64,000 nt of DNA, taken from positions 62,001 through 126,000 of the forward strand of contig JAVSML010021681.1 of NCBI GenBank assembly GCA_038503035.1, read 5' to 3'. Source of the stretch: Crocodylus rhombifer (taxonomy: Eukaryota; Chordata; Crocodylia; Crocodylidae). Positions 35,129 to 47,199 of this stretch are shown in pieces; the stretch's first letter is position 1, and every line of letters begins with the position of its first letter. The position numbers were made by a program, and so were the translations under genes. The notes under the pieces were generated by a model. It saw only the letters and a program-made list of their open reading frames with translations, had not been told where the DNA came from and made no database searches.

Positions 35129-35949
35129 CTGCTCAAATAAAATTAAATATAAACTTGTAATCAAAATCTTAAATATTTATTGTCAGGCTTACATTAAGCA
35201 AGAGGGGCTGGGACCAAGGCTGAGAGAGGGACCAAGATACAGATGTATTTTCTTGTCAGTACGAAGGGTTAGATTGGGTATTTATTCTTCTCCCGCTGAG
35301 CTGCTTAACTAGTATTTTAAAATACCAATAGACTGATTTTCATAAGTGCCAAATGTTCACAACTCAAAACTCCTGTTGCTTAGTATTTCTTAAAAATATC
35401 TGAACCATAGTAATGTACTAAAATATGATATTCTACAAACGCATTGTAGAGAAAACTGCCCTATATTTTGTTCTGCCAAGTTTCTGTGATCTAGGAAGGA
35501 GAAGCCTTATGCTGCTATAAGCTCCTGTTAACCAGCAGAGGGCATTATTGCCTATCAAGAAGAAAAGTAATTTGTCAAAGTCACTGTCAAGTCTTTATTA
35601 AAAGCAAGTCTATTTTAAGTGTTTAATACCTAAAGAGTACAATCTGATTCTTTAGTTAGACAGACTCTTTAAGTGGAAATTCCAACAAGGCATAACCCTC
35701 ATTTGCTCTTGGGAAAGGGAAGGAAAGTTATACATTAGGTACCATGTTACATGAGCTGAGGCACTACACATTGGCAATGTCATTTTAAGTAATTGAAAAA
35801 GTAAATAAATCAATTCATATGATCTAGAAAAAAGCCTTGACAAATAAGCATGTTACTGAGTGCTTCATTGACAAATGAGTGATAATGAAGGAGACTAGAA
35901 TATTGCACGTATGTCCACACTTTAATGAATCATTATTTAGGAGCCATGG
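35129..35949. other. Probable intron; no gene seen
   Basis: AT-rich, with nothing recognisable. Confidence 0.4.
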
Positions 35950-36415
35950 CTTAGTATTATGTGCCTCCAATCACTAGATTATTCTACCATATGATAGGGA
36001 GCCAGGAGGTTTGGGCTTAGATCTGATGGAGGTGTCTTTCTTCCTCCTGGATAAGTCACTTAAATCAGAGAGGGCCAATCTTCTTGGGAGGCATGCCATA
36101 AATTAAGCCCAGTACCCACCCTGAGTGTCATTCCAATCTACTTCTTCTACCTAATCTGGTTTCTTCTAGCTGTCCTGTGCTCCTGATCTGCTGCTCTGCT
36201 CCCTGTCTTGTGCCTAATCTGATTCTCCATTTTTTGCTCCCTCTCTGCAGCTGTGTTCCTTGCTCCCTTCCTAATCTTCCACATGTCACACAGAGGCTGC
36301 CTCTACCACTTGTGGCATACATTCGTCTGGCCACCCCGATTTAAATATCATGCCTCCACTCCCCATCTGTAAAATGGGGATAGTGGTAGTATGTTACTCT
36401 GCAAAGCATATCAAA
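35950..36415 (+). repeat. MIR SINE, split by a hAT insertion
   Basis: The left piece (to 36065) carries the MIR central part (gagccaggagg...ataagtcactt). The right piece (from about 36339) continues with ccccatctgtaaaatgggga, the classic plus-strand MIR core. Removing 36066-36338 and one duplicated 8-mer restores a continuous MIR. Confidence 0.6.
36066..36338. mobile_element. Short non-autonomous hAT element inside a MIR
   Basis: 273 bases with inverted termini (left cagagagggccaatc...gaggcatgcca; right reverse complement cggggtggccagacg...gtatgccaca). It is flanked by 8-mers acttaaat (36058-36065) and atttaaat (36339-36346), which match at 7 of 8. No coding capacity. Confidence 0.7.
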
Positions 36416-38484
36416 AAAAACTAAACTCATGTTCAAATTGCTCTTCTCTGGTGCCCTCCATCCTATATGCTATGCATTTTATTGACATTTATTCTGCCCT
36501 ATGGATTGCAGGGTAGTGTAGCTCCTGAATAAGCGCTACTTCTAAACAGAGGGTACACACATAAGTGGCATTTGTGGCACAATCAGGCCTTTGAAAGCGC
36601 TCTAAAGCCATGCCTAAACAGAAGAGCACAGCTGCAGAGCGCTCCGATTGTGACACAAATTAACCCTCTTTGTATGAGGGTTGAAATGAAGATGCTCCTC
36701 CAAAGCAGAGCATGTTAATTAATTTGTCTGCTCCAGACACTGCGCTGCTGCAGCAGAGCCTGGCCCCGGCTGCTGTTGCTGGATGGGAGGGGGGAAGAAG
36801 GCAGGGGAGGAAGGTCCATTCTTGGGGGGGTGGGGGGAGGGTGGATTGCAGCCCCTTACCTCGCAGTGAGGGGCTCCAATCCATGCTTCCTGCCCCCCCA
36901 AACCCAGGACAGCTGGGAAAACCCAGAACCAACCTTCCTCTCCTGCCTTCCTTCCCTTTCTCATCCAGAGACAGCAGTGGAGCTGCTAGAGTGGGCAGAG
37001 ATAAGAAAAAGAGGCTGCACACACAGCCTCCCTGTGATCATCCACCCTCCTGATTAAACAGCTAACACCTGTTGGGTTGGGAGGATTGGTCCAACTCATG
37101 GCACTTTCTATGAATTGCCATGAGTTAGACCTGGGAGTTGCACTTCTGTCTGCACCCAGAGTAGCAATCCATTTAAATTGGTGATAACATACTACGTAAA
37201 ATATATCATTTTGAAACAGCACGCTTGATCATACTGAGTGCTCATGCATCAAAATGATTCTCTTAAAAACAGGAAGGTTAAATTCTCTGGTATTTCCCAA
37301 TATTTAAAAGAGGCAGTTAATATAGGCACTGGCTAAGCAGGAATTAAGCTCAGTCATGGAATGAAGCACTTTACTTGCTGGGTGTATTAAGTGACACAAA
37401 GATGCAAGACCAAATGGGGGATGGGGGAGGAACCATCTTGAAAATACTGCACTGTTTCCTGTTCCATAGAAAGTGTGGGGAAATTGTGCAAGTTGGGAAA
37501 AAAATTACTGTACCAGTATAGCACAGGTACAGCATGCATATTTTTTTTTTTTTTGTTACTAGTAAGATAGTGCTGTTTCACCCTGTATTGAGTAACACCA
37601 GGATACAAACTAGCCTTCCAGGAAGGAAAATACTTTCTGAACATATTGGAACATCATGCCTTACTTGAGAGTAGTATCTGGAATAGTTGCCATTTACGGT
37701 ATGTGGGAGCACACTGCAGTAAATTCTTATTTAAGATTGTTCTGAAATCACAACACATGAACTATCATAAAAACCCGTCTCAAACCAAAAAATTAGAGAT
37801 TCCTCTCCACACATACGCATACTTTATTGTTCACTGATGCTTATCACCACGTCTGAATGCTTCTGTGGTATCTAAGCTTTTTTGTTAGCTCAGGTTACAA
37901 GCATTCAAGGATTCTTGACACAAGATAACAAAATAAGCTTCAAGTTGTGCAAGATCAACTCTGCCCCTAGAACTGTTTTTACACATGGACCAAAGCTCAC
38001 ATCATTGGGCATCAGATACTGCCCAAAGAAAACTCAATGCAGATGACCCCTGGTTGAGTGACCAATGACATTTAGACCCTTAGTTGAGTGACCAAAGATT
38101 TAGTTGTGCTTATCTATGTATATTTTTCCTCCCTTCCTAGGGCTGGGATTTAAGATTTCCCATGTTCCAGAAGAGTAAAACAAAACACAGCAGCTCCTGC
38201 TAATGCAGGGGCTGCAAATGATGGAGCAAGCAAAATGTCCTCACTAAAACACAACATCCAATCCAAAGCTTTCTGATTTGCTGACGATCTTTATATGTAG
38301 GTCACAGTGGTGAAGAGGGGTGGAGTGGGGGGAGGAGGGCATTCACAGTAACTAACCTTTCTTTGTTAATCACTTTTAATGATTTTTTTTTTGGATTAAT
38401 TACACTGCTGAGATTTAAAGTCAACAGAACTGACCCCCCCCACAACCTATGGTCAGAATGTCAAACAGCATAAAGCGTCTAAAA
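36416..38484. other. Probable intron; no gene seen
   Basis: Includes a G/C-rich patch at 36720-37030 whose overlapping frames on both strands (for example 36660-37022 and 36712-37053) reflect composition only, and a T run at 37541-37554. No exon was recognised. Confidence 0.4.
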
Positions 38485-39013
38485 CAGGGTGGGCAAAATG
38501 GCAGATCTGGCCAGAGGTCAGACTCCATTTCCAAACAGCCTCAACCCATGTGGCTGGGGCCAGCTTCCATGGAGACCCCAGCAGCAGCTGGACTGCGATA
38601 GCACGGGGCCATGGTTTCAGTGGAAACCAGCCCCAGCAGTGCTAGCAGGGCATGCGGCAGGACAGGAAGCTGTTCTGGGACCAGGCTGGGATCTTGCAGC
38701 GATGACAGAGTGGTTCAGAGCCAGGGCAGAGCCACGATCTTCAGTCTGCACGCTCCAGCCAGGGGTCGGCAGGCAGCAGATTGAAGCTCTGCCCCGGCTC
38801 TGGACCATGCTGTCACTGCTGCAAGATCCCAGCCTGGCCCAGGAGCAGCTCCCCACCCTGCCAGCACTGCTGGGGCCTGTCTCCACAGAAACCCTGGCCC
38901 CATGCTATCATAGCACAGCTGCTGCTGGGGTTTCCATTGAAACAAGCCCCAGCCACATAGGCTGTCCACTGCTGGCCAGATCCAGCCCATGAGCCAGACT
39001 TTGCCTGCCCCTA
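38485..39013. mobile_element. hAT-type non-autonomous fold-back element, copy 2
   Basis: 529 bases, sister of 7466-7991 (526 bases): same termini (cagggtgggcaaaatgg at left), same interior wording (ggaaaccagccccagcagtg, cagagccagggcagagccacg) and the same overall palindromic plan. Flanked by gtctaaaa (38477-38484) and atctaaaa (39014-39021), 7 of 8 identical. The open frames at 38489-38992 on both strands are shadows. Confidence 0.75.
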
Positions 39014-41617
39014 ATCTAAAACCTTCAGACCCTGACTGACCAACTCCTGTTTTGTCAGGCTATTGCAGAACTCAGCTATATGAAGAAGTTTAGACACCAA
39101 AATACTGCCCAATAAAAAAACCTGTTCTAGGAAACACCAACTTGAAATGTGGGGCCTTCAGTTTCGCCCAACAAGCATTAAATTCTCATTCACTTCCCAA
39201 ATAAACCATTTTTACTTTTTTTTTTTAATACAGTCATTAATAAGAATGGCACAGACAATTGCATTTTTTCCTGTTAGTTGTTCACAGAACAGCGTTTCTG
39301 GACGGACCACAAACTGCACAAATCCCTTCCAAGAAATCTTAAGTGACTATTTTAAAAAGCTGAACTAGTTTGAGTAAATTTAAATTAAAACCAGATCATT
39401 AAACTTAAAGGCACCCAAAATGCAGTCCTATACAGAGATTTTCCAGCAGATGAATTAGCTGTTTACTTTGCTCTCCAAAAACTACTTGAGAAACCATGCA
39501 TCAGGTTGCAACAGAAGTAGGAAAACCAGGAGAAAAGTGCAGTTGCTGAAAACACTAAAAACCCAAGCATATAGTGATTATTGATTTTGAACCTTATTTT
39601 TGCAAGCTGCAAAGCAATCAGCTTTAAGTTAACGCTTTAAGTGTTGACTGGAGTTTGGGATGCAACTCCCATTTGTCACAGCAGGCAGTTAAACTGCACT
39701 ATAACAACAGTATACCGTCATTAATAAAAATTGTCTGTCCCCCACATGCCTAATTTCAAGCAATCCTGAAAATTTTAAAATCAGGAAAAAATCAAAATAA
39801 ATGCCTAACACTAAATAATATCATCCATTGAAATTATTAAAAATAAACATTGAAGTCTGCCAAGCCTCATTATAATATCTGTTTTTAACCACAGTTGGAT
39901 GGTAACTACATTTAAATGAAGTGTTTTTTGGGGGGGGGGGTTTGTTTGTTTGTTTTTTTAGAAAAAATATTGCTGTGTTAGGCTGGCAGCAAGAGTCTAT
40001 AATCATGACTCTTGGTATTTGATATGATGTTTATGTGAAATCAACAGACATTTTAAAACCTACTGATAAAAGTGTAATTACCTCCTTTGCCAAAAGAGAC
40101 TGAAATAATCCAAAAGCTATCCATGGAATGTCAGAGCAGCTGCCAGCTCTGCACCAGCGTTTCTAATGGTAGAGTTCTCACAACACACAAGGGGACTATA
40201 TTTCAACCCGTTCAGCTAATAAATATACACTGAAACCATGAACTTTTGAGTGGTTTCAGCTATAAACCAGTCACTTCGATGAACTTCATGTCTGTCGTTT
40301 TCCCTTTGGTAACAGTTAACGCTCAACTGCATTCATTTTTACCACTATATTCAAGAATTTAGAGAATTAAAAAAACAAACGAACAAACAAACAAACAAAC
40401 AAACAAAACTTGTTTGCAAGAGCAGTAGAATAAACTTTCCTGAGCTCCCCAGATTGGCAGGTCACTCAATCCTGAATCTGGAGGGTATTTCGTATAGCAC
40501 AAGTATCACCACTGAAATACTTCATGTATACCAGATACTGTATTTAAAGACATTTGGTAGCACATTTGTCTGGGAAAGCTATCCAAAAAAGTTGAACATA
40601 CTCATTTTCCAACCAATATTTTCTCAGGAAGCTTTCCCCGACAATTCACACCATCCTTTTTAGTAATACTGCAGTCAATTTGGTTCATGCCATCCTGCTG
40701 TTATGGCAAACTATTCCTATCTATGCCACACTTGATGCACAAAGAGAACAATTACTTCTAAAACTAATTCAAAACTTCTTCAAGATTACAACACTAAAGG
40801 CTTTGATCTGGGAGCCCTAGGCAAGGAGTCACCACACCAAGTCTTCACCTGTGTTGCAAAAATGTTGCCCAGACAACTCCCAATATTACCACTCGCTTAC
40901 TCAGTGCTTCACAAATTCTGCTGTGTATGCAAATAATGGTGCATGCAAAACAGCCACGCCAGATGCTGGAACAAGTCTTTAGCAACTAAATAGAGACTAA
41001 GATAGAGAAAGAACAAGCAAAAAAGTACAAGCGACAGGACAGAGCATGGGGGAGATAAAGGAAGAAAACAACTAGGGGACAGCATTGAAAATTTGGGAAA
41101 ATTGGAGGCGTACAGTTAATATGTCATGGAAGGGCCATGACCTCAGTACAGTTTTGTAGCTGGGAAGAGCAGGGGTTGGTATGTTTTCTGCTCAACAGGA
41201 ACATGGCAGTATTTTGCCCTTCTGGTTTAAATAGCTGGCAGTAAACTGGCTCTATCTCTGACCTCAAAGCTATTCCCATGCCAGCTCACTCTGTTCCTAC
41301 ACAGTTTGGACTGTCATAAATGGAAGGGAGGGGGAGTGTTATTTCCATTTTCACTTTTGCTGCCCTACTCTTAGGCAGAGAATGTAAACCCATTCTTCTT
41401 CGCTTCACAATATTCAGCTCCTGGATACTATGGTGACAGACTCTACAAAAGGAATAGATGACACCATAGATGCAGAAGGCATTTTGAGATACTGGGCTCA
41501 CTTTAAACACATGCACAGCATTTTCTGCACTTAAATGCTTCTTAAACTACAATACTGGCTCAGGACCTTAACATAAAACTTGTGCCAATATGAACATCAG
41601 TTTCATATGCAGAACAG
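39014..41617. other. Probable intron with simple repeats; no gene seen
   Basis: AT-rich. Simple sequence includes the G run followed by TTTG units near 39931-39958 and the CAAA-type tract at 40371-40407. No exon was found. Confidence 0.4.
40371..40407. repeat. (CAAA)n microsatellite
   Basis: An A-rich start followed by about seven CAAA/CGAA units, one of them impure. It is a simple repeat that may vary in length between individuals. Confidence 0.85.
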
Positions 41618-41739
41618 AGTCATAAATGTTAGGGGCTGGAAGGGACCTTGCAGATCATCGGGTCCAGTTGCCCCGCTCTAGGCAGGAAAATAACTGGAGT
41701 CAAGTGACCCCAGCAAGGTGACTGTCCAGTCTCCTCTTG
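41618..41739 (-). mobile_element. Very short CR1 3' end, antisense
   Basis: About 120 bases that read as the reverse complement of a CR1 3' untranslated region: ggggctggaagggacc, cagatcatcgggtcca, gactgtccagtctcctctt. It is followed directly by a long A-rich tract (41739-41780), which on the element's own strand is a T run at the truncation point. The extreme 5' truncation is typical of CR1. Confidence 0.8.
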
Positions 41740-42816
41740 AAAAAAAAATGTATGTAAAAAAAAAAAAAAAAAAAAAAAAACCTGTACAAGGAACTTGCTA
41801 AATGTCTTACACCTTTGCACTACGAAAACTAAATTAGCAGGCTGAGTATCTGTTGGGCAAGCAAATACTTGTAGGACAAGCAAGTGATTTTTACCTTACC
41901 TTTGTGTACATTTTCTCTCTCTCACACATGCACACAATTTACTTGAATCCAAGATGAGGTTCCTCCCCCAGCCAAAGGGGGGGGGGGGGCGCGCCTCAAC
42001 TTAAATTTAAGTACTGGCATACACACACAGATTCACTGTCCCTTGAACAAGCTCACAGTGAGCAAGGAGAATCCTAGGATGAAAACTACCCATTTGGTTT
42101 GTGTTCAGTAGATGTCAGGTAATGATGGTCAATGCTTATTTTACTGCATCTGGTAAAATTAAATTATTGCAACCTAAGGTACGAAGATGTAATCAGGTGA
42201 ACAGCAGACTTCTAAATTTACCCTTTCATTGCCAAAATTTACTGATCAGGAAGTTTCTACTGAACCTTTTGTAAAGGAAGCATTCAAGTCTGCTGGCCTC
42301 AAGCAGTTCTCAAGCATAGCATCTTAAACACAGAAAAATCACTTGAACTTTTATTGCTGAAAGTTAAAGGGGTTAGTGATGATCAATACCAACAGATCTT
42401 CCAGAAGCTCGTGCTGCTTTGTTGCACCTAAAGCCCATCAAGACAGCTTCTGCAAAGAGACTGTTTTAGTTGTTATCTTCCAAAAAGAAGATTCCCAACA
42501 CGTGTCACAAGGAAGGAAGAAGAAATATAAATAATCTTCATGTTACTAGTAGACAGACCCGTCCCCTGACAATTTATGCATTACGTTATTTACGTGAAAT
42601 GGGGGCAACGTTTTCCATTAGACTTTGTTCTTTTCGGAGACAAGCTGACGGACATTTCACAGGAAATGGAATGCAGTTAAAAGGTAGAATTGCATCTGCC
42701 AAGATCTGAAGTCCATTAACTGACCAGCCACTCAGACGCCCTTCAGAACAAGTAGCTCAAGTGACAAGACAGGGGGACTATACAAGCTCCCACTTCCCAT
42801 TTTGCCCCCAACTTAC
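41740..42816. other. Probable intron; no gene seen
   Basis: Begins with an A-rich tract and includes a G run followed by gcgcgcc (about 41977-41996). The plus-strand frame at 42470-42709 has no splice context. Confidence 0.4.
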
Positions 42817-42855
42817 CCTGATCTCTTCCACATATATCAGGTTGTCTCTCAGTAG
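42817..42855 (-). CDS. Putative 39-base internal coding exon
   Basis: On the minus strand a T-rich acceptor (gatttctttttttattaatag) and a near-ideal donor (CAGG|GTAAGTTGG) enclose 39 bases, exactly 13 codons. In the frame that continues into the last exons it starts with two bases that complete a codon, encodes TERQPDICGRDQ, and leaves one G. That G joins GT of 30299 or GA of 18939 to make Gly in both cases. Both ends share the same phase, so skipping would not shift the frame. A second frame (LLRDNLIYVEEIR) is also open and cannot be excluded. Confidence 0.45.
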
Positions 42856-44815
42856 CTATTAATAAAAAAAGAAATCTGTAAGCACAACTTTGAAACTTGT
42901 CAAATTCTATAAATCCATTTGGAAGACAAATCAGAAAGGTATCCCTATATTCCTGCTCATTTGCCTATTTTTAAAGGTTTTTCCAGCATTATACAAGCTG
43001 GAACATCAAACACTGGAACAGAGCTCCTTTCATACATCCGTTGATATGGTACCTTTTTCTTGTTGTTGTTCTAAATGCTAGTTCCGTCATTTCTAGACCT
43101 AGCTTAAAAATCTGTGATCTCCCAATTATTTCCAGACCTCCCGCTCAGCACAAAAAATGGTGTTCTACTTCTTTTCAGTGCATGCCTTCATACCAACTTG
43201 TTTGTTTTAAAATGTAAAAGACAGACTATCCGATGCCTAGAGTTGGCTTTGTCTACAGGAGCTGTTATATTCTCATTCCAAGTCAGTTTCATGCAAGTAA
43301 CAATGTGCTACATAGAACGTTAAAGTTTTTTTTACTTATTTGCTGGTTTTTAGATCAAAAGCAATCTTACAAAGGTTCATTTTAGAGCACCATTATTTTC
43401 AGGTGAGGACCACAGGTAAAAAGACATTCATCCAGTGGTAGTTAATTTAAATGAGAACCATTATTAGCCTTACACAAATGAATAATGTTGTTTATAGTCG
43501 TCTGTTTTACCAACACTGCAATAATAATTTGGCAAAGCGTATGAAGTTTTTATTTTGATCAAATGGCTGTTTGAGCTGCTGATCCCTCCTAGAGAGCTCA
43601 GAAAAGCAAAGAAAATTATAACTTCATGTTTTCAAATTTGGTATTGGCTCTGCTAAGTTTACAAGCCAACACTGTCAAGGTAACAGCTAAACATAATTTC
43701 ACATTTTCCTCCTCTGTTCATTCAAATCTTAACCATAACTGTGCATTAACAGCTGATATAAAAAACAGAAGGTTAAAGTTTTTGTTCATTATCAAGTATG
43801 AAGAGATCTCCCTCAAGGGTCACCTACATTTAGTTCCTCCAGTCTCCATTTCAAACTACTCAAACTAGGGACAGGAAGCTAGCCCCAATACTGCTAATCA
43901 GCCAAGCAGACAGACCCTCTGATTCCCAAATAGTCTCTTTCCTCAAATGCAAAATTGATCTCTAGGTTACCACTCCATCTGGCATTTCTTCCAACCATAT
44001 AATGGGGGGAGGCAGGGGATCACCTGCAACTTTTCAGCCAACTTATTTTAATGCAAGACTATGGATACCAAGGCAGTTTACTATATGAACAGGAAGATTA
44101 AAGCTGCAGGAGCCTATGCACTGATGCAATTTTTACACAGCAAGTTTCCTTCCTGGAACGTTAATTACTAAGCTAAAGGAGGTAAAATTCTGGTCACAAG
44201 TTTCTTGGTTTGACTATTCCACTCGCTCAAACTTTTAGCAAGATGGAATATATTTCTTCTAAACCAAAAAATGAATTCTACAACTGGTTTTTCAACTGCT
44301 AGGAATGGAACCCCCCCCCCCCCCAATGTATTTAAGACATCAAAAAGGGAACTAAATTCACTTAAAGTCCAATACATATTTAAGTTATTGAGTTCTATAT
44401 GGTAACAATTTCAATAGGAATATTCAAAGCATATTTAAACCCCGATTTAAAACTTGATGGACTGATTGCCTACCAAAAAGATCATGTAAGTAAATTTGAA
44501 GCACCACTTAATAAACATAGATCATGCTAGATGGGAAGAAAATTAAGCATAATGAATTTGGTCTTAAGATCAGCTCAAAATGAAGTTCAAAAAGAATAAA
44601 CATACTAGAAGCCACCCCTCATAACCACAATGCTGGAACTGTCTGCAGACACAGAGATCACTTGCAGAGTAGAGACTCAGTGAAGCAAAGGTGCAAAAGT
44701 AAAAGGATGGTACAGACTTTACTTCATTGGTAATATTTGCACAGATAAAGTTGGCTGGCGTTTGCATCAACACAGCTACACTAGCCTAACTAGGCTAGCG
44801 CATAAATTCTTACTA
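42856..44815. other. Probable intron; no gene seen
   Basis: AT-rich with a C run at about 44311-44324. Short frames only. Confidence 0.4.
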
Positions 44816-47170
44816 TACTGTATTTACTTAAATATGAGATTTCACCCCCAGTCAGTATAGGGAAAAAGTCCCTCATCATACATTCACATACAAGGAAACC
44901 TCATTAAATACATTGTTCATCATTAAACTACTGCCAAAAGCAGCATGTGCTCAGTAATGGAACCAACTATGAAGCTGATGAAATGCAGCCAACACTGAAC
45001 ATGACTATAAAACCTATGGCCCATATCAGGTAACCACACTGATGAAAACTGATGAAAAGGATGAATTAGTGCAGCCTGTCTGAATAAAATACATGGTAGT
45101 GCCCTTTATACTCATCCCCCCTCAGTGTGGACTCATTTTCACGTCATGGTGAGCTACTACATTGCATATATATTTTTTACTTCTTCGCTCCCAACTGAAC
45201 TGCACCTTTCCCCATTTCCAATGATTCCTGTTTCTTCACCAGCCTTAAATGTTAGGCAAATATCACCAAATGGTGTCCCAAACAGTTCACCCAGAATCCT
45301 TCTGCTGCCCCTCTCAGCCCATCATAGAATTATAGACAGTTAGGGCTCAAAGGGACCTCAGGAGGTCATCTAGTCCAACTCCCTTTTCATAGTAGGACCA
45401 TCTCCAACTAGTTCATTCCAGCCACAGCTTTGTCAAGACGGGCCTTAAAACCCCCCAACGATGAAGATTCCACCATCTCTTTAAAGTAACTTGCTCCAGT
45501 GCTTCACCACCCTCCTAATGAGAAAGTGTTTCCTAATATTCAACCTAAACCTCCCTTGCTGCAGCTTGAGACCGTTGTTCTTTGTTCTGTCATCTGTCAC
45601 CACTAAGAACAGTTTAGCTGCATCCTCTTTCAATTCCCCCATTCAGGTACTTAATTCAGGCTGCTATCAAATCCCCCCTCAGCCTTCTCTTCTCCAAAGT
45701 AAACCCAGTTCCCCCAGCCTCTTCTAAGAAGTCATGTCCCCCAGACCCCTAACCATTTTTGTTGCTCTCTGCTGGACTCTCCGACTAGTTCACATCCTTT
45801 CTGTAGTGGAAGCCCCAAAACCAGACAGTACTCAAGATGTCACCTCACCAGTGCCAAATAGTGAGAAATAATCACTTCCCTTGATCTGCTGGCAATGTTC
45901 CTACTAATGCAGCCCAGCATGCCATTAGCCTTCTTTGCAACAAGGGCACACTACTGACTCATATCCAGCTTACTGTCCACTGTAACCCCCAGGTCCTTTT
46001 CTGCACAGCTGCAGTCAGTCCCCAGCCTGTAGTGATGCATAGGATTCTTTCATCCTAAGTGCAGGACTTTGCATTTGTCCTTGCTGAACTTAATGAAATC
46101 TCTTTTGGCCCAATCCTCCAATTTGTTTAGGTCTCTCCGAATCTTAGCCCTACCCTCCAGTGCATCTAGTACACCTCTCTCCCCCAGCTTGCTGTCATCC
46201 ACAGATTTGCTGAGGGTGTATTCCATTCCATCTTCCAAGTCATTAATGAAGATATTGAACAAAACTGGCCCCAGAACCAACCCCTGGGGCACACCATGGC
46301 ATTCCAACTGCCAAGTAGATATCGAGTCATTGATCACACTTACCTGTTGAGCCTGACAATCCAGCCACCTAGCTATCTACCTTACAATTGCATATGATTA
46401 GTGTGGCCCTGCTTTTCACAAAGTGGAGGTTGACTTGTGCATTGCCTGCATATAAATTGTTGGAGGACACCAGGATTCATGACAAGAATATTTGTTTCTA
46501 GTCATGAGTGGGGGAGGCTAATTAGTACATGCAACCTTTGTGAGGGGGAGGGTAATCTGGAGTACACATACATACTGAGCAATGGGGTCACCATGGCATG
46601 AAACTCTGTTCACTCTGCTGGGGCCCAGTCCAATGAACTATATGCCAAATCAAGAGCCTTTTGGATTTAGACTAATATCATGCATAGTTCATACTACATA
46701 CAAGTAGGTGCAAAAGTACTGCTTAAAAAGTGTGTTTATGGAGTGCCTGTGCTAAAACTTGCAGCAGTTTAAAAAAAGGGTAAAATGCATCAATTCTGGG
46801 TGAACAAAGTCTATGGGTACCCATAGTAATTTGCCTATATACACATTACTTTAGGTATATTTATTTCCAAGTCAACACTTTCAAGTTTTCCTCAGTTCCA
46901 TGTGCTCAGAGAGCAGGGTCTGACAGTAAGGGGAGGGGGAAAAGGGGATGCAGGAAGGAGAAGTTGGGGTGGGGAGCAGGGGTCACCTGACACCCCCAGA
47001 TCTATTTTCCCTGCTATAGCAGTGTAAGGGGGATAAATTCAAGGCAAGCCTTCAATGATTAGATTTTATATGGAAAATTATATCAAGTTTTCCAGGGTCC
47101 ATATACAGAATCTAATTATTGGGAGGTAGTCTTATTTTCAGGATCACTTTATATTCAAGTAAATACAGTA
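44816..47170. mobile_element. TIR element TACTGTATTTACTT, 2.35 kb, carrying a nested CR1
   Basis: The left end tactgtatttacttaaatat (44816) and the right end, whose reverse complement is tactgtatttacttgaatat (47170), match at all but one of the first 20 bases. The interior is interrupted by a CR1 at 45321-46384. Excluding it leaves about 1.3 kb with no transposase-like frame. This looks like a non-autonomous DNA element; the superfamily is not assigned. Confidence 0.65.
45321..46384 (-). mobile_element. CR1 LINE, antisense, nested
   Basis: The plus strand reads as reverse-complement CR1: the 3' terminus atcatagaattatagacag, then agggacctcaggaggtcatc, the 3' untranslated lines, and RT sequence at 46050-46337 on the minus strand. 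That frame (95 codons) holds motif B as GVPQGLVLGPVLFNIFINDL, a decayed motif C (SVDDSK where FADDTK is usual) and KDKCKVLHLG. The copy is older than 23237-25225 and cannot be active. Confidence 0.8.
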
Positions 47171-47199
47171 GTCAACACAGTTAAAACTGTTGCAATTAC

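Noticed and set aside
36660..37057. Overlapping 120- and 113-codon frames on opposite strands
   Set aside because: Proline/glycine-rich translations of a G/C-rich patch with no splice sites or conservation evidence.
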